Of a stretch of DNA of 64,000 bases, positions 43,161 to 50,134 are shown piece after piece (the stretch's first letter is position 1; every line of letters begins with the position of its first letter). Source of the DNA: Gammaproteobacteria bacterium Ga0077536 (GTDB lineage: Bacteria; Pseudomonadota; Gammaproteobacteria; Ga0077536); the NCBI GenBank assembly GCA_001464935.1, contig LNEL01000053.1:92305-156304 (forward strand), written 5' to 3'. A program made the position numbers and the translations under genes. The notes below the pieces were generated by a model. That model was not told the DNA's origin and did not search any database. It saw only the letters and a list, made by a program, of their open reading frames with translations.

Positions 43161-44261
43161 ATGCCCGCCCCGGACCCGCTGATTCGCTGGGTCAGCCACC
43201 CGGCTGCACTGCTCGAGCTCGATATCGGCCAGTGGGAACGCGCCCTGATGCTCGGCCGACGCCACGGGGTCTCCGGACGCTGGTATCCGTCGCTTGCGGC
43301 AGACGGCCTGCTCGACCGGGTGCCCCCGGCCGTGCTGCCGCATCTGCACTCCGATCACCTGGTCGCCGCCGACCGCGTGCGCGCGGCGCGCTGGGAGATC
43401 AACCGGATCGTCCACGCCCTGCGTGGCTCAGGGACGGTGCCGACACTGCTCAAGGGCGCCGCCTACATCGCGGCGGGCTTGAGTCCCGGCAATTGCCGGA
43501 TGGTGTCGGATGTCGACATCCTCGTGCCCCGGCATACGCTCGACGTCGTCGAGGAGGCCCTCAAGGCGCACGGCTGGCATCCGACGCCGCACGACGAATA
43601 CGACGAGCGCTATTACCGGGAATGGATGCACGAGCTGCCGCCGTTCCAGCATGCGATTCGCGGCACGAGCCTCGACCTTCACCACAATATCCTGCCGCTG
43701 ACGAGCGATCTGTGTCCGGACGCCAGCGACCTGCTGTCGCGCGCCGTCGCGCTGCCCGACCATCACTGCCGCATGCTCGAACCGTGCGACATGGTCCTGC
43801 ACAGCGTGCTCCATGGCTTCTACGGCGGCGAGTTCTCAAACTGCTTTCGTGATGTATTCGACGTCTATGAATTGTGTAGGGATTTTTCGAGCGTCGACGT
43901 CGAGTTCTGGTCGCGTCTGACGGCTCGTACGCTGGCGCTCGGCGCGGCCCGCCCGATGTGGCTCGCGCTTCGCCAGTTGCGCCGATTCGACGATATCGAA
44001 GTGCCGGCAAGCTGCCTCGCGAAGCTCCTCGAAGCCGCCGGGTTCTGGCCGGGCCGTCTGCTGGTCGACCGTCTCGTGGCGGCCACTTTCCTGCCCGCCG
44101 TGCCGCCGTCGCCGGGCGAGCGCCTCGCCCTTAAAGCCCTGCTCGCGCGCTCGCACTGGGTGAAGATGCCGCTGCGCATTCTCGTGCCGCACCTGGGCCA
44201 CAAGCTCCAGCTGCGCCTGCGCGAACGCATGACGACGGAAGCGCCGGCTGCCGACGCCTGA
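43161..44261 (+). CDS. Nucleotidyltransferase family protein (PF14907 type)
   Basis: A 366-residue protein with the reduced nucleotidyltransferase core: PTLLKGAAYIAAGL, the metal-binding acidic pair in CRMVSDVDILVP, and LDLHHNILPL. This uncharacterised family recurs beside HprK-like kinases, including in lasso-peptide clusters. It is divergent from the Tat/PqqD/HprK set and shares its intergenic region. There is no clear ribosome-binding site before the ATG, so expression may be low. Nucleotidylation of a peptide or of a phosphorylated product is a guess from context. Confidence 0.8.
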   Translation: MPAPDPLIRWVSHPAALLELDIGQWERALMLGRRHGVSGRWYPSLAADGLLDRVPPAVLPHLHSDHLVAADRVRAARWEINRIVHALRGSGTVPTLLKGAAYIAAGLSPGNCRMVSDVDILVPRHTLDVVEEALKAHGWHPTPHDEYDERYYREWMHELPPFQHAIRGTSLDLHHNILPLTSDLCPDASDLLSRAVALPDHHCRMLEPCDMVLHSVLHGFYGGEFSNCFRDVFDVYELCRDFSSVDVEFWSRLTARTLALGAARPMWLALRQLRRFDDIEVPASCLAKLLEAAGFWPGRLLVDRLVAATFLPAVPPSPGERLALKALLARSHWVKMPLRILVPHLGHKLQLRLRERMTTEAPAADA

Positions 44262-44519
44262 ACTCCGCTGCCCGGTGCGCGAAGCGCTTCGAACCAGACA
44301 CCGCGCCGGACGGGTTTCGCTCAGATTCGTAGCCGAATTGTCGCTAACTGTGACAGGCCGCGTGCTCGCCGCCAGGGTCTTCAAGGCAGCAGCACAATCG
44401 TGTGTGTGAGAACCGCTCGAACCGTTGAACTGTCATACTTAAAATGTAAGACTTTGTGTCGACCGTCAGGCATTACTCACAACAAATTAAAGCAGCTCCA
44501 ACGGAAGGAGACACAAGGC
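44262..44519. promoter_or_regulatory. Leader region of the small orphan gene
   Basis: The 258 bases after the nucleotidyltransferase contain a 12-base palindrome CGAAGCGCTTCG (44280-44291) and an AT-rich stretch around 44430-44460 with a TAAAAT box and a TCGAAC -35-like box 17 bases before it, a possible housekeeping promoter. GGAAGGAG precedes the ATG at 44520. Confidence 0.4.
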
Positions 44520-44735
44520 ATGAGAGAAGCTCATCCGCTCGTCAAACGCGTGTCCGAAACGCTCGATCTGGGCAGTGACGACGACCTGTTTGGACACGCT
44601 GGCGATACCGCACACAACGCGCGTCGTCAGGCAACGACACAAGCCACGCCAGCTGCGTCAGCTGACATGGAATTGTCCTTTGGTGAAGCCTTGAGAGGGC
44701 TGCTCGGCTCGACGACGTCGGGCAGCACGCGCTAG
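44520..44735 (+). CDS. Small orphan protein, 71 residues
   Basis: The ATG at 44520 is preceded by a strong GGAAGGAG at the right distance. The product is acidic at the start (LDLGSDDDLFGH), Ala/Thr-rich in the middle (QATTQATPAAS) and ends in a short helix and a Gly/Ser/Thr tail (LRGLLGSTTSGSTR). No signal peptide, helix through the membrane or known domain is seen. A perfect hairpin follows within seven bases, so it is a self-contained transcript. Possible roles include a regulator of PrsK-PrsR or a peptide substrate for the neighbouring modification genes; neither is shown. Confidence 0.65.
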   Translation: MREAHPLVKRVSETLDLGSDDDLFGHAGDTAHNARRQATTQATPAASADMELSFGEALRGLLGSTTSGSTR

Positions 44736-44741
44736 CAGGAA

Positions 44742-44770
44742 CCCTTGCTGGCTGTGCCAGCCAGCAAGGG
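44742..44770. terminator. Strong hairpin between convergent small gene and prsR
   Basis: CCCTTGCTGGCTG and CAGCCAGCAAGGG form a perfect 13-base stem with a three-base loop. It lies between the stops of two convergent genes. T runs are weak on both sides (TTCC on the minus strand), yet its position and stability indicate a shared bidirectional terminator. Confidence 0.75.
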
Positions 44771-44786
44771 CGGCTCGAGGATCGAC

Positions 44787-46130
44787 TCAGCCGAGAATGT
44801 TGTATTTCTTCATCAGGTGATAGACGGTCGGCCGGCTGACGCCGAGCATTTCGGCCGCCTTGCCCACCTGGCCGGAGCTGGCTGCGAGCGCCTGCTGGAT
44901 CGCCGCGGCTTCCGCTTCTTCGCGAATTTCTCGCAGCGTGCGGAACCCATTGGTTTCGGGCGCATCGAGTTCCAGATCAAACGGTTCGATCACCGGGCCA
45001 TCGGCCATGATCACCGCCCGCTTCACCCGATTCTCGAGTTCGCGCACATTGCCTGGCCACTCATAGGTTTCGATGGCGGCGAGCGAGGCGGGGCTGAAAT
45101 CCCGCACCTGCGCGTTGTTCGCCTGCCGGAATTTGTTCAGCAGCACGCGCGCGATCAGGATTGAATCGCCCGGCCGCTCCCGCAATGGCGGAATCGACAC
45201 GGTCAGCTCGCTGATCCGATAGTACAAATCCTCCCGGAACTGGCCCTGCTGAATCTGCGCCTTGATGTTCTTGTGCGTCGCGCAGATCACGCGCGTCTCG
45301 ACCGCGATCTCCTCACGGCCACCCACCCGCTCGATAACGCGCTCCTGCAGGAAGCGCAGCAGCTTGGCCTGCAGTGGCGTCGGCAGATCGCCCATTTCGT
45401 CGAGGAACAGCGTGCCGCCGTCGGCGTACTCGAGTTTGCCCTTGGTCTGCTTGGCGGCGCCGGTGAAGGCACCCTTCTCGTACCCGAACAGTTCGCTCTC
45501 GAGCAGGGTTTCCGGAATCGCGGCGCAGTTGATCGCGATGAAGCGCCGATCGCGGCGCGCACTCAGTTCATGAATCGCACGGGCCAGCACTTCCTTGCCG
45601 GTTCCGCTCTCGCCCAGCAGCAGCACGGTGGTATCGGTCGGCGCAATCTTCTCGATGCGTCGGCAGACCTCGAGCATCTGGGTGCTGCCGGCAATGACGC
45701 CCGACAGCGGCTCGCGCACGGAGGCGGCCAGCCGCCGGTTCTCGGCCTCGAGTTCGTGCAGTCGATGCGCCCGTTCGACGATCAGGCTCAGGACGTCGGG
45801 ATCGATCGGCTTCTCGTAGAAGTCATACGCGCCCTGCCCGACCGCCTTGACCGCCACGTCGCGATCATCGTTGCCGGTGACGATGATGACTTTCGTGGTC
45901 GGTGCCACGCGCAGGATTTCGCTCAGCGTCATCAGCCCTTCGGAGGCGTTGGCAGGATCGGGCGGCAGCCCCAGGTCGAGCGTGACCACCGGGGGCTCGA
46001 GCCGCCGCAACGCTTCCATCGCCGACGCCCGATCACCGGCGACTTCGATCTCGTAATTCTCGAACGACCACTTGAGCTGCTTCTGCAGACCCGGATCGTC
46101 TTCGACGATGAGCAGCTTCCGTTTGTTCAT
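44787..46130 (-). CDS. prsR: PEP-CTERM-box response regulator PrsR (sigma-54 activator)
   Basis: A 447-residue NtrC-family regulator (TIGR02915 type). The receiver has phosphoacceptor Asp52 (VTLDLGLPP) and Lys in YEKPID; the AAA domain has LLGESGTGKEV, the sigma-54 contact YEKGAFTGA and Walker B GTLFLDEMGDL; a Fis-type helix-turn-helix ends the protein (GKAAEMLGVSRPTVYHLMKK). The ATG at 46130 shares one base with the prsK stop; an upstream TTG is less likely. With PrsK and RpoN it should switch on the PEP-CTERM gene and perhaps other sigma-54 promoters in this window. Confidence 0.95.
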   Translation of the reverse strand: MNKRKLLIVEDDPGLQKQLKWSFENYEIEVAGDRASAMEALRRLEPPVVTLDLGLPPDPANASEGLMTLSEILRVAPTTKVIIVTGNDDRDVAVKAVGQGAYDFYEKPIDPDVLSLIVERAHRLHELEAENRRLAASVREPLSGVIAGSTQMLEVCRRIEKIAPTDTTVLLLGESGTGKEVLARAIHELSARRDRRFIAINCAAIPETLLESELFGYEKGAFTGAAKQTKGKLEYADGGTLFLDEMGDLPTPLQAKLLRFLQERVIERVGGREEIAVETRVICATHKNIKAQIQQGQFREDLYYRISELTVSIPPLRERPGDSILIARVLLNKFRQANNAQVRDFSPASLAAIETYEWPGNVRELENRVKRAVIMADGPVIEPFDLELDAPETNGFRTLREIREEAEAAAIQQALAASSGQVGKAAEMLGVSRPTVYHLMKKYNILG

Positions 46131-48256
46131 CAAACCTTTTCCACCAGTTTTCCGTTGATGTCCGTGCGGGATTCGGCGCCCGACCGGGCCAGTTCGTGTA
46201 GCGGCAGCACGATTGAAAAACAGCTGCCCTCGCCCGGTTGGCTGACAACCGTCAGCTTGCCACCGATCGAGGTCACGACGTGCAGACTTTCATAGACCCC
46301 GATTCCCATGCCGGCCTTGCCCTTGGTCGTATCAAACGGCTTGAAGAGGTGTTCCTTGAGGAAGTCCTCGCTCATGCCGCAACCGGAATCGCTGATTTCG
46401 ACCAGGGCCTTGTCGCCGCTGCGGCGGACCAGCACTTCGATCTTGCCAGACTCCGGCGTTGCGTCCTGTGCGTTCTGCAGCAGATGTTCAAAGACGTCAC
46501 CCAGCCGATCGCGGTTGGCGACGACCATCAGGGGCTCATCCGGACATTCGAGCAGTGGCGCAGGACGACGGCCCGCGGCATGGGCCACGGCCTTCCTGGC
46601 GGTGGCAACCACGTCGACCAGTTCCGTGCTCTGGTGTTCGGCGTTCGACTGCCGCAGGTTCGCCAGCATGCGGTTCATCTTGTTGACGGCATCTGAAATC
46701 GTATTGAACGCATCGGTGATGAATTCTTCATTGGCGCGATGCTTTTCGGCGTTGCGCACCAGCAGCGACAGCTGGGCCACGACGTTCTTCAGGTCGTGCA
46801 CGAGAAACGCCGACAGGCGATTGAACGCATCGAACTGGCGCGCGTCAGCAAGGGCTTCGGTCGCGCGCAGCAGCGCCAGGTAGCCGGCCGCCTGATGTCC
46901 GAGCGTGCGCAACAGCTGCCGATCTTCCCACGTCAAATCGCTGCCCGTGCGCGAGGACTCGAGGACCACGAACGCCAGCAGTTCCTCGCGATGGACGATT
47001 GGTACGACGATCCAGGCGCGTGGCATGTCGAGCAGCCAGACCGGCACCGCAGCCGTGTCGATCGTCGAGCGCGCGGCCTCGTCTTCGAGATCGATCGTCG
47101 CGTCTTCGCGCTGCAACCGGGCCACGAGCGGGTGGTCCTCGTCCACCGCCGCCGACTTCGGCGGCTCGGCGACCCAGCGCGCGACGACCGCGAACGTGCC
47201 GTTCGGCGACTTGTGCCACATCAACCCACCGGTGCTGTCCATCACGTCGGCGATGGCTTTGAGAATGGTCTCACGCAGATCGTTCGGGTCGTCACCGATC
47301 TGCGCGAGCCGATCGGTGAAGGACAGCCAGGCTTCCTGGTAATCGTACTTGTTGCGGTAGAAATGCCGGGCCACGAACATGCGCAGGCGCGAACGCAGTT
47401 GGGTCGAGGCAATCAGCGAAATCAGCACGACCAGCGCGAGGCAGAAGAAGACGATGCGCAGCGCCCCTCCCCAGCTGCCGCCGTAGACCTTCACGTAATA
47501 GCCGGCGGCCGACATCAGCAGCAGGTAAGCGCCGGCCGCGAACACGGCCGTCACGTGAAAGACCACTTTGCGCGAGACGAAGAGGTTCGGGCGCAGTTTG
47601 TTGTTGCGCGCGACGGCGGTCAGGATGAACGGCACCGCGAGCGCGTCGACCGCCGTGCGGGCACTCCAGATGTCGGGCGTGATCTGGTTGAACAGCACGG
47701 CCTCGGCGTACAGGTAGAAGTCGTACGCGATCATGCCGCCAACGGCAAAGCACAGATGCTTGATTGACCAGCGCGCATCCGGATTCGTGTTGCGATAGAC
47801 CTGTTCGACGAGCGCGAGCGCGAACACAGCCTGGGCGAGGAAGCCGAGCAGCTGCACCTTGCCGTAGTCGATGTTCGTGATGCCGATGTGGGGCTCGATC
47901 AACGCGCCCGCCCCGGCCAGCAACGGCAGCACGGCGGCGATGCCGAACGAGGTGTAAAGCGCGCGCACGGTGGCCAGATAGGCGCGGTCGGTGCTGCCGC
48001 TGAGCATGCTGCCGAGAACGTAGACCCAGCCGATGTTGCGCAGGACTTCGAGAATCTGGACGGAGAAGATGCCGCCGGGCAACGGCAGCTCGAGATAGTA
48101 GGCGAGCTGCAGGGCCATCCAGGCGGAGGTCAGCAGACCCGCCCACAGCACCGGCCGGCCGAGCGGCGACTGACGGTACAGCACGATGACGACAAGGGTC
48201 ATCAGCAGGAAGGCGGTGATGCCCAGCGAGCCGGCCATCGCGGCAAAGGCGCTCAT
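46130..48256 (-). CDS. prsK: XrtA/PEP-CTERM system histidine kinase PrsK
   Basis: A 708-residue kinase (TIGR02916 type). The N-terminal 300 residues have about eight to nine transmembrane helices, followed by a GAF-like domain (about 320-480), a dimerisation/phosphoacceptor helix with AFLVHDLKNVVAQLSLLV (His in HDLKN) and an HATPase with SDSGCGMSEDFL and GMGIGVYESLHVV. The HDLKN box is typical of PrsK. The many-helix sensor suggests detection of a membrane-embedded or envelope signal. It precedes prsR with a one-base overlap. Confidence 0.95.
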   Translation of the reverse strand: MSAFAAMAGSLGITAFLLMTLVVIVLYRQSPLGRPVLWAGLLTSAWMALQLAYYLELPLPGGIFSVQILEVLRNIGWVYVLGSMLSGSTDRAYLATVRALYTSFGIAAVLPLLAGAGALIEPHIGITNIDYGKVQLLGFLAQAVFALALVEQVYRNTNPDARWSIKHLCFAVGGMIAYDFYLYAEAVLFNQITPDIWSARTAVDALAVPFILTAVARNNKLRPNLFVSRKVVFHVTAVFAAGAYLLLMSAAGYYVKVYGGSWGGALRIVFFCLALVVLISLIASTQLRSRLRMFVARHFYRNKYDYQEAWLSFTDRLAQIGDDPNDLRETILKAIADVMDSTGGLMWHKSPNGTFAVVARWVAEPPKSAAVDEDHPLVARLQREDATIDLEDEAARSTIDTAAVPVWLLDMPRAWIVVPIVHREELLAFVVLESSRTGSDLTWEDRQLLRTLGHQAAGYLALLRATEALADARQFDAFNRLSAFLVHDLKNVVAQLSLLVRNAEKHRANEEFITDAFNTISDAVNKMNRMLANLRQSNAEHQSTELVDVVATARKAVAHAAGRRPAPLLECPDEPLMVVANRDRLGDVFEHLLQNAQDATPESGKIEVLVRRSGDKALVEISDSGCGMSEDFLKEHLFKPFDTTKGKAGMGIGVYESLHVVTSIGGKLTVVSQPGEGSCFSIVLPLHELARSGAESRTDINGKLVEKV

Positions 48257-48358
48257 GCGTGCTCAGACCACAAAGTCATTGCCTCCCGGGGCGCGGCGAC
48301 CAGGGGTCACCGGCGTCGCTGCGGGACGCTGGAATCCGGTGCCTGGGATTTGGCCGCC

Positions 48359-49747
48359 TCAGCGGGCGCCCTTGCCCCAGAGTATAACTTGGATTGTCTG
48401 GAGCAGAATGTTGACGTCCAGGAACACGCTGTAGTTCTTCAGGTAGTACAGATCGAACTGCAGCTTTTCGCGGGCGTCCTTGATCGAGGAACCATACGGA
48501 TAGGACACCTGCGCCCAGCCGGTGATGCCGGGCTTCACGTGATGGCGCAGATCATAGTACGGGATCGCGCGCGACAGCTCGCTGACGAACTCCGGCCGCT
48601 CCGGCCGCGGCCCGACAAAGCTCATGTCGCCCTTCAGCACGTTCAGCAGCTGCGGCAATTCGTCGATACGGCTCTTGCGCAGGAACTTGCCGACGCGCGT
48701 GACACGACTGTCCTGTTGCGAGGCCCACACCGCCTTGCCATCGACTTCGGCATCGGTGCGCATGCTGCGGAACTTGATGACGTTGAAGCACTGGCCGCGC
48801 AGGCCGACGCGCTGCTGGGTGTAGAAAATCGGCGCGCCGCTTTCGAGGAAGATCAGCACCGCGGCAATCAGCATGAACGGCAGCGCAATCGACAGCAGCA
48901 GCAGCGAGGCGAGAATGTCGAACAGGCGCTTTTCGGACCTGCGAATGACGGCCTGAGTGAAGCCGTCCGAGAAAATCACACCGCTCGGATGCAGCGCGTC
49001 CAGTCGAATCTTGCCGAGCTGACGCTCGAGAAACGTGGCTTCGTCGATGATGCGGATGCCGTGCATCTTGCACTCGAGGATATCGTCGACGGGCAGGCCC
49101 TTGCGGCGGTCATCGATCGCGACCACCAGCTCCTCGGCCGCGAACCGCTCGGCAAGCGTCCGCAACGACACGTTGGGGCGAATGATCTTGGCCTCGCTGA
49201 CTACCTGGGCATCGATACCGATGTCGATGAAACCGACCAGCGTGATGCCGAGCCGGTCGGACGCCCGACGCAGATTCTCGATCTGCTTCGCCCGTTCGCC
49301 GACACCGAGCACCAGCACCCGGCGCGAAAAGCGGGCGTCCGTCTTCGCCGAACAGACGATACGGCAGGTGGCGATGCCGATGAACGACGCCAGCATCGCC
49401 ACGAAAATCGACGCGCCGCCGAGTACGAGGGTCGGCGACAGCAGGTAGACCGCGCCCATCACCAGGAAGCCGACGACGAAACTGAGCAGCAGCCGCACGA
49501 TGGTTTCGAGCGGGCCGTCACGCTGGTCGCGCTGGTAAAAACCCATTGCGACCATGCCGGCGAGCATCGCGGCACAGAACACGACCGCCTGGGTCAGCAC
49601 GGAATGCACGCTGCCGCCGAACGACAGCCCTTCGAGCGCAACGCCCAGCGCCGCGCCGACGTAGATCGACACCACCAGGATCAAGGCCTCCGCCAGCCCC
49701 AACAGCAGCAATGTCGTCGGTATGTAGTGCCTGAAAATTCTCAGCAT
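48359..49747 (-). CDS. epsB: Undecaprenyl-phosphate sugar phosphotransferase, PEP-CTERM system (EpsB/WbaP-like)
   Basis: A 462-residue enzyme of the TIGR03013 type. Four N-terminal helices and a CoA-binding-like domain (VLVLGVGERAKQIENLRRAS) lead to the catalytic C-terminal bacterial sugar transferase domain: KRLFDILASLLLLSIALPFM, FRSMRTDAEVDGKAVWASQQ, SRIDELPQLLNVLKGDMSFV and KPGITGWAQV. It starts each repeat unit by putting a sugar phosphate on undecaprenyl phosphate. The ATG at 49747 has GGAAG before it. A sigma-54 promoter lies upstream, and prsK follows after 102 bases, so initiation and regulator genes may share a transcript. Confidence 0.93.
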   Translation of the reverse strand: MLRIFRHYIPTTLLLLGLAEALILVVSIYVGAALGVALEGLSFGGSVHSVLTQAVVFCAAMLAGMVAMGFYQRDQRDGPLETIVRLLLSFVVGFLVMGAVYLLSPTLVLGGASIFVAMLASFIGIATCRIVCSAKTDARFSRRVLVLGVGERAKQIENLRRASDRLGITLVGFIDIGIDAQVVSEAKIIRPNVSLRTLAERFAAEELVVAIDDRRKGLPVDDILECKMHGIRIIDEATFLERQLGKIRLDALHPSGVIFSDGFTQAVIRRSEKRLFDILASLLLLSIALPFMLIAAVLIFLESGAPIFYTQQRVGLRGQCFNVIKFRSMRTDAEVDGKAVWASQQDSRVTRVGKFLRKSRIDELPQLLNVLKGDMSFVGPRPERPEFVSELSRAIPYYDLRHHVKPGITGWAQVSYPYGSSIKDAREKLQFDLYYLKNYSVFLDVNILLQTIQVILWGKGAR

Positions 49748-49828
49748 TTTCTTCCGTCGCTGATTCGAGGGTCGTCTGCCTGCGACCGTGTGGGAGATTC
49801 CGCCTCCCGCGATGTTCACAGGGAGTAG

Positions 49829-49845
49829 AGCAACGGGCATGCCAA
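49829..49845 (-). promoter_or_regulatory. Sigma-54 promoter of epsB
   Basis: On the minus strand TTGGCATGCCCGTTGCT agrees with the RpoN consensus at all core positions (TTGGCA and TTGCT, GG and GC ten bases apart). It shares TTGGCATGC-like sequence with the PEP-CTERM gene promoter (TGGCATGC). Transcription would start near 49818 with a leader of about 70 bases. Confidence 0.78.
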
Positions 49846-50014
49846 ACCGGGACGAGCGCAGGGCTCGACCGGCTGACGAATCTTCCTCGCCGGACCTGTT
49901 GGTTAGCGCCTTCGAAAACAGAGACTTGAGGACAGTCGGGCAATCAGCTGACAGCCCGGGTCCGGGCGGCGAGGGTCGGGTCGGCGTTGCCCGCTCCGCC
50001 AGCGACGAGCGAAC

Positions 50015-50032
50015 TGTCGCCACACGGCGACA
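50015..50032. promoter_or_regulatory. Inverted repeat TGTCGCC-N4-GGCGACA upstream of epsB
   Basis: A perfect seven-base-arm palindrome about 180 bases upstream of the -24 element, within the range of enhancer sites. Its outer TGTC/GACA matches the palindrome before the PEP-CTERM gene, with one base more between the arms. Confidence 0.55.
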
Positions 50033-50134
50033 AGTGACGATTTTCGGCCAGTGCGACGGGGCCCCCTGCGCGCGCTCGGGCCGGACGCGGCGCCGCGCGG
50101 CAAGCCCCGGGCCGGGCAATCGAATGCCAGCGCT

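Larger units (their letters stand above)
49748..50134. other. Regulatory region upstream of the initiating transferase gene
   Basis: These 387 bases between the hybrid kinase stop and epsB start contain no gene I can support. They hold the sigma-54 promoter and an upstream inverted repeat, both listed separately. Confidence 0.6.

Noticed and set aside
43161..44261. Classifying the nucleotidyltransferase as a toxin-antitoxin MNT-type antitoxin
   Set aside because: It is far longer than MNT proteins, lacks an adjacent HEPN gene and has the LKG...SDxDI pattern of the PF14907 group.
47888..49828. Long rightward open frame opposite prsK and epsB
   Set aside because: Composition is Gln/Arg/Asp-rich low complexity and both strands cannot be coding; the leftward genes have clear catalytic motifs.
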